Assembly (NCBI GenBank): GCA_964019135.1
Contig: OZ025252.1
Location: 11,610,823 to 11,674,822, forward strand
Reading direction: 5' to 3'
DNA from: Arenicola marina
Lineage: Eukaryota; Annelida; Polychaeta; Arenicolidae
DNA length: 64,000 nucleotides
A program made the translations under genes and the position numbers. Under the pieces are notes generated by a model, which did no database searches, was not told the origin of the DNA, and saw only the letters and a list, made by a program, of their open reading frames with translations. Below, piece after piece: positions 23,401 to 35,400 of the stretch (positions are counted from its first letter, which is position 1; every line of letters begins with the position of its first letter).

Positions 23401-26400
23401 CACACTGACCTGTCTGACACTGGTGGTAACAGAGACACACTGACCTGTCTGACACTGGTGGTAACAGAGACACACTGACCTGTCTGACACTGGTGGTAAC
23501 AGAGACACACTGACCTGTCTGACACTGGTGGTAACAGAGACACACTGACCTGTCTGACACTGGTAGTAACAGAGACACACTGACCTGTCTGACACTAGTG
23601 GTAACAGCGACACACTGACCTGTCTGACACTAGTGGTAACAGAGACACACTGACCTGTCTGACACTGGTGGTAACAGAGACACACTGACCTGTCTGACAC
23701 TGGTGGTAACAGAGACACACTGACCTGTCTGACACTGGTGGTAACAGAGACACACTGACCTGTCTGACACTGGTGGTAACAGAGACACACTGACCTGTCT
23801 GACACTAGTGGTAACAGCGACACACTGACCTGTCTGACACTGGTGGTAACAGAGACACACTGACCTGTCTGACACTGGTGGTAACAGAGACACACTGACC
23901 TGTCTGACACTGGTGGTAACAGAGACACACTGACCTGTCTGACACTGGTGGTAACAGAGACACATTGACCTGTCTGACACTGGTGGTAACAGAGACACAC
24001 TGACCTATTTGACACTGGTGGTAACAGAGACACACTGACCTGTCTGACACTGGTGGTAACAGAGACACACTGACCTGTCTGACACTAGTGGTAACAGAGA
24101 CACACTGACCTATTTGACACTGGTGGTAACAGAGACACACTGACCTGTTTGACACTGGTGGTAACAGAGACACACTGACCTGTTTGACACTAGTGGTAAC
24201 AGAGACACACTGACCTGTTTGACACTAGTGGTAACAGAGACACACTGACCTGTCTGACACTGGTGGTAACAGAGACACACTGACCTGTTTGACACCGGTG
24301 GTAACAGAGACACACTCACCTGTCTGACACTGGTGATAACAGAGACACACTGACCTGTTTGACACTGGTGGTAACAGAGACACACTGACCTGTCTGACAC
24401 TGGTGGTAACAGAGACACACTGACCTGTCTGACACTGGTGGTAACAGAGACACACTGACCTGTCTGACACTGGTGGTAACAGAGACACACTGACCTATTT
24501 GACACTAGTGGTAACAGAGACACACTGACCTGTCTGACATTAGTGGTAACAGAGACACACTGACCTCTCTGACACTGGTGGTAACAGAGACACACTGACC
24601 TGTCTGACACTGGTGGTAACAGAGACACACTGACCTGTCTGACAATGGTGGTAACAGAGACACACTGACCTATTTGACACTAGTGGTAACAGAGACACAC
24701 TGACCTGTCTGACACTAGTGGTAACAGAGACACACTGACCTCTCTGACACTGGTGGTAACAGAGACACACTGACCTGTCTGACACTGGTGGTAACAGAGA
24801 CACACTGACCTGTTTGACACTAGTGGTAACAGAGACACACTGACCTGTCTGACACTAGTGGTAACAGAGACACACTGACCTGTCTGACACTGGTGGTAAC
24901 AGAGACACACTGACCTGTTTGACACTAGTGGTAACAGAGACACACTGACCTGTCAGACACTGGTGGTAACAGAGACACACTGACCTGTCTGACACTAGTG
25001 GTAACAGAGACACACTGACCTGTCTGACACTGGTGGTAACAGAGACACACTGACCTGTTTGACACTGGTGGTAACAGAGACACACTGACCTGTCTGACAC
25101 TAGTGGTAACAGAGACACACTGACCTGTCTGACACTAGTGGTAACAGAGACACACTGACCTGTCTGACACTGGTGGTAACAGAGACACACTGACCTGTTT
25201 GACACTGGTGGTAACAGAGACACACTGACCTCTCTGACACTGGTGGTAACAGAGACACACTGACCTCTGACACTGGTGGTAACAGAGGCACACTGACCTG
25301 TCTGACACTGGTGGTAACAGAGACACACTGACCTGTCTGACACTGGTGGTAACAGAGACACACTGACCTCTCTGACACTGGTGGTAACAGAGACACACTG
25401 ACCTCTCTGACACTGGTGGTAACAGAGACACACTGACCTGTCTGACACTGGTGGTAACAGAGACACACTGACCTGTCTGACACTGGTGGTAACAGAGACA
25501 CACTGACCTGTCTGACACTGGTGGTAACATAGACACACTGACCTGTTTGACACTGGTGGTAACAGAGACACACTGACCTGTCTGACACTGGTGGTAACAG
25601 AGACACACTGACCTGTCTGACACTGGTGGCAAAGAGACACACTGACCTGTCTGACACTGGTGGTAACAGAGACACACTGACCTGTCAGACACTGGTGGTA
25701 ACAGCGACACACTGACCTGTCTGACACTGGTGGCAAAGAGACACACTGACCTCTGACACTGGTGGTAACAGAGACACACTGACCTCTCTGACACTGGTGG
25801 TAACAGAGACACACTGACCTCTCTGACACTGGTGGTAACAGAGGCACACTGACCTGTCTGACACTGGTGGTAACAGAGACACACTGACCTGTCTGACACT
25901 GGTGGTAACAGAGACACACTGACCTGTCTGACACTGGTGGTAACAGAGACACACTGACCTGTTTGACACTGGTGGTAACAGAGACACACTGACCTGTCTG
26001 ACACTGGTGGTAACTGACCTGTCTGACACTGGTGGCCAAGAGACACACTGACCTGTCTGACACTGGTGGTAACAGAGACACACTGACCTGTCAGACACTG
26101 GTGGTAACAGCGACACACTGACCTGTCTGACACTGGTGGCAAAGAGACACACTGACCTCTCTGACACTGGTGGTAACAGAGACACACTGACCTGTCTGAC
26201 ACTGGTGGCAAAGAGACACACTGACCTGTCTGACACTGGTGGTAACAGAGACACACTGACTGTCTGACACTGGTGGTAACAGAGACACACTGACCTGTCT
26301 GACACTGGTGGTAACAGAGACACACTGACCTGTCTGACACTGGTGGTAACAGAGACACACTGACCTGTTTGACACTGGTGGTAACAGAGACACACTGACC

Positions 26401-29400
26401 TGTCTGACACTGGTGGTAACAGAGACACACTGACCTGTCTGACACTGGTGGCAAAGAGACACACTGACCTCTGACACTGGTGGTAACAGAGACACACTGA
26501 CCTGTCTGACACTGGTGGTAACAGAGACACACTGACCTGTTTGACACTGGTGGTAACAGAGACACACTGACCTGTCTGACACTGGTGGTAACAGAGACAC
26601 ACTGACCTGTCTGACACTGGTGGCAAAGAGACACACTGACCTGTCTGACACTGGTGGTAACAGAGACACACTGACCTGTCAGACACTGGTGGTAACAGCG
26701 ACACACTGACCTGTCTGACACTGGTGGCAATGAGACACACTGACCTGTCTGACACTGGTGGTAACAGAGACACACTGACCTGTCAGACACTGGTGGTAAC
26801 AGCGACACACTGACCTGTCTGACACTGGTGGCAAAGAGACACACTGACCTCTCTGACACTGGTGGTAACAGAGACACACTGACCTGTCTGACACTGGTGG
26901 CAAAGAGACACACTGACCTGTCTGACACTGGTGGTAACAGAGACACACTGACTGTCTGACACTGGTGGTAACAGAGACACACTGACCTGTCTGACACTGG
27001 TGGTAACAGAGACACACTGACCTGTCTGACACTGGTGGTAACAGAGACACACTGACCTGTTTGACACTGGTGGTAACAGAGACACACTGACCTGTCTGAC
27101 ACTGGTGGTAACAGAGACACACTGACCTGTCTGACACTGGTGGCAAAGAGACACACTGACCTCTGACACTGGTGGTAACAGAGACACACTGACCTCTCTG
27201 ACACTGGTGGTGACAGAGACACACTGACCTCTCTGACACTGGTGGTAACAGAGGCACACTGACCTGTCTGACACTGGTGGTAACAGAGACACACTGACCT
27301 GTCTGACACTGGTGGTAACAGAGACACACTGACCTGTCTGACACTGGTGGTAACAGAGACACACTGACCTGTTTGACACTGGTGGTAACAGAGACACACT
27401 GACCTGTCTGACACTGGTGGTAACAGAGACACACTGACCAGTCTGACACTGGTGGCAAAGAGACACACTGACCTGTCTGACACTGGTGGTAACAGAGACA
27501 CACTGACCTGTCAGAAACTGGTGGTAACAGCGACACACTGACCTGTCTGACACTGGTGGCAATGAGACACACTGACCTGTCTGACACTGGTGGTAACAGA
27601 GACACACTGACCTGTCAGACACTGGTGGTAACAGCGACACACTGACCTGTCTGACACTGGTGGCAAAGAGACACACTGACCTCTCTGACACTGGTGGTAA
27701 CAGAGACACACTGACCTGTCTGACACTGGTGGCAAAGAGACACACTGACCTGTCTGACACTGGTGGTAACAGAGACACACTGACCTGTCTGACACTGTTG
27801 GTAACAGAGACACACTGACTGTCTGACACTGGTGGTAACAGAGACACACTGACCTGTCTGACACTAGTGGTAACAGAGACACACTGACCTGTCTGACACT
27901 GGTGGTAAAGAGACACACTGACCTGTTTGACACTGGTGGCAACAGAGACCCACTGACCTGTCTGACACTGGTGGCAACAGAGACACACTGACCTCTCTGA
28001 CACTGGTGGTAAAGAGACACACTGACCTGTCTGACACTGGTAGTAACAGAGACACACTGACTTGTCTGACACTGGTGGTAACAGAGACACACTGACCTGT
28101 CTGACACTGGTGGCAAAGAGACACACTGACCTGTCTGACACTGGTGGTAACAGAGACACACTGACCTGTCTGACACTGGTGGCAAAGAGACACACTGACC
28201 TCTCTGGCACTGGTAGTAAAGAGACACACTGAACTGTCTGACACTGGTGGTAACAGAGACACACTGACCTGTCTGACACTGGTGGTAACAGAGACACACT
28301 GACCTGTCTGACACTGGTGGTAACAGAGACACACTGACCTGTCTGACATTGGTGGTAACAGAGACACATTGACCTGTCTGACACTGGTGGTAACAGAGAC
28401 ACATTGACCTGTCTGAGACTGGTGGTAACAGAGACACACTGACCTTTCTGACACTGGTGGTAACAGAGACACACTGACCTGTCTGACACTGGTGGTAACA
28501 GAGACACACTGACCTGTCTGACACTGGTGGTAAAGAGACACATTGACCTGTCTGACACTGGTGGTAACAGAGACACACTGACCTGTCTGACACTGGTGGT
28601 AAAGAGACACACTGACCTGTCTGACACTTGTGGTAACAGAGACACACTGACCTGTCTGACACTGGTGGCAACAGAGACACACTGACCTGTCTGACACTGG
28701 TGGTAAAGAGACACACTGACCTCTCTGACACTGGTAGTAAAGAGACACACTGACCTGTCTGACACTGGTGGTAACAGAGACACACTGACCTGTCTGACAC
28801 TGGTGGTAACAGAGACACACTGACCTGTCTGACACTGGTGGTAACAGAGACACACTGACCTGTCTGACACTGGTGGCAAAGAGACACACTGACCTGTCTG
28901 ACACTGGTGGTAACAGAGACACACTGACCTGTCTGACACTGGTGGTAACAGAGACACACTGACCTGTCTGACACTGGTGAAAACAGAGACACACTGGCCT
29001 GTCTGGCACTGGTGGTAACAGAGACACACTGACCTGTTTGACACTGGTGGTAACAGAGACACATTGACCTGTTTGACACTGGTGGTAACAGAGACACACT
29101 GACCTGTCTGACACTGGTCCCCGGTGTATCCCGCTTTGCACGTGCAGCTGAAGGCGTTCATCTGGTCATCACACGTGCCTCCGTGGCGACAGGGGGCGCT
29201 CTCGCACTCATTAATATCTAAACAGGTACAGATAATCTTTGTCAACGGTGAAGCAACATTCTATGTGCTTGGAACGTTTATTTAATAATATTATATCGCA
29301 GTTAAATATGCTAATGTCAACAAATCGTTGCTATGTTAATGTGACAAAGTCAGTTTTACGTTTTTTTAAGATTACAGAGATACGGAACACCTAATGGTGC

Positions 29401-32400
29401 TGTAAGATACTATGTGGTTTAAAGGTGTTGCGTATTGGTATCTTTTTGGTATGTGCTGCCATCTGGCGAGGCACCGCTTCCGAAGATCCGTTTCCGCTCA
29501 GAGAGATTCCTCTTGTTTTCAACAGTTCAAAATCGCTCGACGAGCTCCATGGGGTTTTCATCAAGAGCCGCATCAAGAGTTTAGTCCTTTGTCATTTTTA
29601 CCGTCACTCAGGTTAGTTACTGATATAATTCAGGCGTTATGTCACTCATTATAGCATTTTGAAAACAATTCTTAGTCAGTGTTAAGCCTGGAAATACACC
29701 ACGTGGGTATGCCACCCTCTGTCTTTGTGAGCATTTGAAGTCTGTTTAGGCGTTGCATTTCATCCCAGTTTGTGTTCAGTTTGGCCGCAAGTGTTAGTTG
29801 GATTCTTGGGATACTTACCGGAGTGACGTGTTATCAATATTGAATATTTTAAAAGGGATAGATAAATTTAAAACTATTGAGTTGGCACTCGTTGTGAGTG
29901 TAGACCTTTAAAAGCTGTGGTCATGACAGTTTGTTGTAGGCTACAGCTTGTCAGGCAGCAGCGGATCACTTTTGTCTAAGGCTTGATTGAAAATATTTTC
30001 TAAGGAGTTGGTGCATCATCTTAGGCTCATTCTTTTCAGAAATGTACGCTCTTTTCATGTGTAGCGAACTTGCTCATTCTCCAGCAACAACATGTCTAAA
30101 ATGGTCCATTTTGTAGGGCACTAGGCAGTAACCGATTACTTTAGGCAGTAGCGGATCACGCCTGTAGCGGCCCGTTTTGACAGTGAAGCAGGTATCTTAA
30201 TGCAGGGACTAAAAAATTCGACATTAGGTTGTCGACGACGTAATATCACATACAGTGTATAGTGTGGTATAATAATTCATAGCTTATTTTGATATTTTCG
30301 GATATACCGTTACTGATATTCGGCCAATGATTCATGCCATGCCACCTGGCGGTAAAGCTTGGCGGCAAAGACGAGCGTCACTGATCCGCTACTGCCGAGA
30401 AAGCAGCGAACACAATTTGGATGACAACAGCAATTCTGCTTTACAGAGGGACCTGATTCTTTTATTGAAGATTCAAGGAATATACAGCTATGTAAAAAAT
30501 AGAAATAATAGAAACAGTGCAACGGTGAACAGCGAAGTGAGCTGTTTACACAGCTGTGGTGAAGCAACCTGCTGCTGTTGTCAACTTTAAATTAAACACC
30601 CCCTGGAAATGCGGTAAGCGAAATCATATCACTTTGGGTTAATTATGTCACCTCAGGGTAGTTCGTTATTATGTTCAAAGATATCAGTACACGGTGTAAT
30701 AATATCTGTGTTATGTTATATTACGGATGAGGAATGTCCATAACTATACGTTTAACAGGGCATCTCGCTATTATTTTTATATTGGACGAGGAATAATATA
30801 ATATGTTATAATATGTTGTGATATGGGATTATGATATCATAGATAATACCAAGTTGTTTGTAAACTTAAGCGTTTATATTGCTTCGTTCATTATACTGAA
30901 TGAAGACATTCAAATCTTGGGAATATTGATATTGGTTTTAAAATTGTATTTCTGATGATAAACTATATCTGAAATTTGTTGCAATAAATAACTTACTGCG
31001 GTTTAATTTGAGAATTAATTATTTCATACTGAATATATGTATTGTAGAGCAATTGCATATAATGTTGTCCGGCTACAATACCAATGAAATCATTGAATAA
31101 TACAAATTGCTCATTCGAAACAAAACTGTTGTGATTCAGAGACGAAATTCTGATTATTTCATAATTTTGTTTATTGTAATCATCTCGCCTTCGAAGCTTA
31201 CTGCCAGAAGTCTTTGTTACCAATCATTGGAATTAGGTTCCAACATGTTTATGTTTTTTTAATTTTGTCTCCTGTCGTTACAGGGTGTAGTGTTTTGATA
31301 TACCCAGTAAATTGACCCTGTAGACCCCCACCCCCGACTGACCTGTTTCGCAGTGGGTTCCTGTGAAACCCGGGACACAGGTACAGATGTAGCTGTCGGG
31401 ATCAGGGTCATCGCAGGTCCCGGCGTTCTGACACGGATCGCTGGCACACTCGTCGATATCTATTAAAGTGGATCATGGAGGTCGGTGAATAGATTTAAGC
31501 ATTTGTTTTATATTGCCACCACGGTGACAGCCCCGATGCCATACCTACAACTAATACACTAACGGGCAAGACCAATACGCCGCCGACATACGACACGCAA
31601 TAGGATAGATAGACCAGGATCAATATGGTGAATGGACTAGGACAACGTGGACTGGTGGATGAACCAGGATCAATATGATAGACTGTACCTCCCTGTCTCC
31701 CACACAGTGAGTGCCAGTGAAGTCCGCTGGACACAGACAGCTGTACCTACCTGTCTCCCACTCAGTGCCAGTGACGCCCGCTGGACACCGACAGCTGTAC
31801 CTACCTGTCTCGCAGTGAGTGCCCGTGAAGCCCGCTGGACACAGACAGCTGTACCTACCTGTCTCGCAGTGAGTGCCAGTGAAGCCCGCTGGACACAGAC
31901 AGCTGTACCTACCTGTCTCCCACTCAGTGCCAGTGACGCCCGCTGGACACAGACAGCTGTACCTACCTGTCTCCCACTCAGTGCCAGTGACGCCCGCTGG
32001 ACACAGACAGCTGTACCTACCTGTCTCCCACTCAGTGCCAGTGACGCCCGCTGGACACAGACAGCTGTACCTACCTGTCTCACAGTGAGTGCCAGTGACG
32101 CCCGCTGGACACAGACAACTTGACCTACCTGTCTCGCAGTGAGTGCCAGTGACGCCCGCTGGACACAGACAGCTGTACCTACCTGTCTCACAGTGAGTGC
32201 CAGTGACGCCCGCTGGACACAGACAGCTGTACCTACCTGTCTCCCACTCAGTGCCAGTGACGCCCGCTGGACACAGACAGCTGTACCTACCTGTCTCGCA
32301 GTGAGTGCCAGTGAAGCCCACTGGACACAGACAACTTGACCTACTTGTCTCGCAGTGAGTGCCCGTGAAGCCCGCTGGACACAGACAGCTGTACCTACCT

Positions 32401-35400
32401 GTCTCGCAGTGAGTGCCAGTGAAGCCCGCTGGACACAGACAGCTGTACCTACCTGTCTCCCACTCAGTGCCAGTGACGCCCGCTGGACACAGACAGCTGT
32501 ACCTACCTGTCTCACAGTGAGTGCCAGTGACGCCCGCTGGACACAGACAGCTGTACCTACCTGTCTCCCACTCAGTGCCAGTGACGCCCGCTGGACACAG
32601 ACAGCTGTACCTACCTGTCTCGCAGTGAGTGCCAGTGACGCCCGCTGGACACAGACAGCTGTACCTACCTGTCTCACAGTGAGTGCCAGTGACGCCCGCT
32701 GGACACAGACAGCTGTACCTACCTGTCTCACAGTGAGTGCCAGTGACGCCCGCTGGACACAGACAACTTGACCTACTTGTCTCGCAGTGAGTGCCCGTGA
32801 AGCCCGCTGGACACAGACAGCTGTACCTACCTGTCTCCCACTCAGTGCCAGTGACGCCCGCTGGACACAGACAGCTGTACCTACCTGTCTCGCAGTGAGT
32901 GCCAGTGAAGCCCGCTGGACACAGACAGATGTAGGCGTTGAGTTCATCTTGACAGGTGCCTCCGTTCAGGCACGGTATGGACCCACACTCGTCTACCTCT
33001 GGATATGCACAACACAGACATTCAGAGATCTGACAACGAGAGTCAGTAGACTTTGGTTAATCAAATGTAGTCAAAGAAGTGAGAATAGATAATTTCACTG
33101 AAAAATTCAGAGATTATGTATAGATTACTTTGTACGACCTCTGGTGATCGAGTTTAACAGACTGACCCGTTTCGCAACGAACTCCAGTGTAGCCGGCCAC
33201 ACAGTCGCAAGCAAAGTCGTCGCCGACAGTGGAACAGGTGCCGCTATTCAAACATGGGTCGTCATCGCATGCATCTGTGCAATGGTAGGGACAGGTCTTT
33301 AAGCGGAACACAGACATCTGCACAATGGTAGGGACAGGTCTTTAAGCGGAACACAGACATCTGCACAATGGTAGGGACAGGTCTTTAAGCGGAACACAGA
33401 CATCTGCACAATGGTAGGGACAGGTCTTTAAGCGGAACACAGACATCTGCACAATGGTAGGGACAGGTCTTTAAGCGGAACACACATATGTACCCTGGTA
33501 AAGACATGTCTCTAAGCGGAACACAAACATCTGTAGACTGGTAAAGGCATTTCTCTAAGCGGAACACAAACATCTGTACACTGGTAAAGGCATGTCTCTA
33601 AGCGGAACACAAACATCTGTACACTGGTAAAGGCATGTCTAGGCGGAACACAAGTCACTGGTACAGTGGCAGGTACAGGTTTCTAAGCGAAAGTTTGAAC
33701 GAGCGATATCTACGCCAAGTAAACATTTTTAATTCGATAACTGTTATAACTTGCGTGTGACGCGCTTATTGTAATTACAATAAGTACCTGGCTATAATTA
33801 TACAATATAAGCAGTGTAGCTACCATAGGGTCGCTGGCAGAGGAAGCGCAGCTCCCGCCCGCCGCACACCGCCCGGTCGAACATGAAGCCGCCATCACCA
33901 GGCACCGTGCCGACAGCAGAGAAGATGGAGTCCCGCAGGTAGTAGCAATCACTGTCCACTGCCGGAGACAGTCATGGTTACGTCATGTACCTTTAATAAC
34001 AATATCTGCATTTTCCACGGAAAATAATTATCCGCTGAAATTAGTTCCAGATGGAGCCATATACATATTACTCAAGTCAATTTAAAAAATATTCTAATAT
34101 GAAAATTATGTAGCAATCACAGACATTTCAAAATTCAAATTAAATGCCCTCCTCCCCCCCCCCCCCCCACACACAGAAACATTTGCACGTGCGGTGTCTC
34201 GTGCAGTGCAATGTTATCCTACCTGACCCCTGGGTGCTGTATACGTTCATAGACCATGGTCCACCACAGGCCTCGCCCCACCCAGCGCAGTAGATGTTGC
34301 AATACCCATTGCGGCCATACCGCCCGTACGAGTCGTCACAAAAACACTCCCATGACGACTGCAAACAGCAAGGTTAATGCTCTGAACATGTGATATAAGA
34401 CGTGAGTCACGTCATCTAATACAAAGCCTTTCTCAGCTTCTACTTCCGTATATCACTAAATTCACAATTTCTGCATTCTGCAAGTATTCTACGAAAGGTT
34501 CCGGCGACCCATGATTGACGCTTTACATTAGTAAGCGCCATAAAGCAATGGATAGCAAAGTACCACGGACAGATCCAATAATGTTGGTGAGAAGGCGTGT
34601 GTTATTTAAAGTCACGGTGAAGCCGGGGGTGGGGGTGGTCTCCTTTCTCAACCTTAGTGACCCACTGATCTGTGAAATGATTACACTTGTTTTATCTCTC
34701 CTAATAATGCCCCTTAAGCTATATCGTGTGGTGGAGGACTTCTTTGATTCCCAACGTCCATATTTATTTGATGCATTTCAAGACGTCGGCCTGAAACACG
34801 CTTCCGACATGCAACGTACTATAGGTCATAAATTGCATGTCGCGCAAGAAGATTGTTTGTCACAAACGAAGAACCTCTGTACCTTTAAACCTCTGTACCT
34901 TTAAACCTCTGTACCTTTAAGACTGGTCGACACAAATGAAGAACCTCTGTACCTTTAAACCTCTGTACCTTTAAGACTGGTCGACACAAATGAAGAACCT
35001 CTGGACCTTTAAGACTGGTCGACACAAATGAAGAACCTCTGTACCTTTAAGACTGGTCAACACAAATGAAGAACCTCTGTACCTTTAAACCTCTGTACCT
35101 TTAAGATTGGTCGACACAAATGAAGAACCTCTGTACCTTTAAACCTCTGGACCTTTAAGACTGGTCGACACAAATGAAGAACCTCTGTACCTTTAAACCT
35201 CTGTACCTTTAAGACTGGTCGACACAAATGAAGAACCTCTGGACCTTTAAGACTGGTCGACACAAATGAAGAACCTCTGTACCTTTAAACCTCTGTACCT
35301 TTAAACCTCTGTACCTTTAAGACTGGTCGACACAAATGAAGAACCTCTGGACCTTTAAGACTGGTCGACACAAATGAAGAACCTCTGTACCTTTAAACCT

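Noticed and set aside
17401-29097. Many long minus-strand frames with [19 protein letters not shown] repeats
   Set aside because: Created by a 35-bp repeat without stops in any minus frame. Only the EGF exon at its right end is supported as coding.
17459-29103. CRISPR-like array
   Set aside because: The repeats are contiguous with no unique spacers, and the genome is eukaryotic.
29412-29654. Possible nested plus-strand gene starting with a signal-peptide-like stretch
   Set aside because: The hydrophobic frame has no ATG and no second exon could be joined; a good-looking donor alone is not enough.
31647-33092. Plus-strand frames over the 54-bp array
   Set aside because: Antisense of the EGF exon repeat; no independent support.
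34515-34904. 129-codon plus-strand frame
   Set aside because: No recognisable domain, runs into a minisatellite, and lies in an intron of the mosaic gene.
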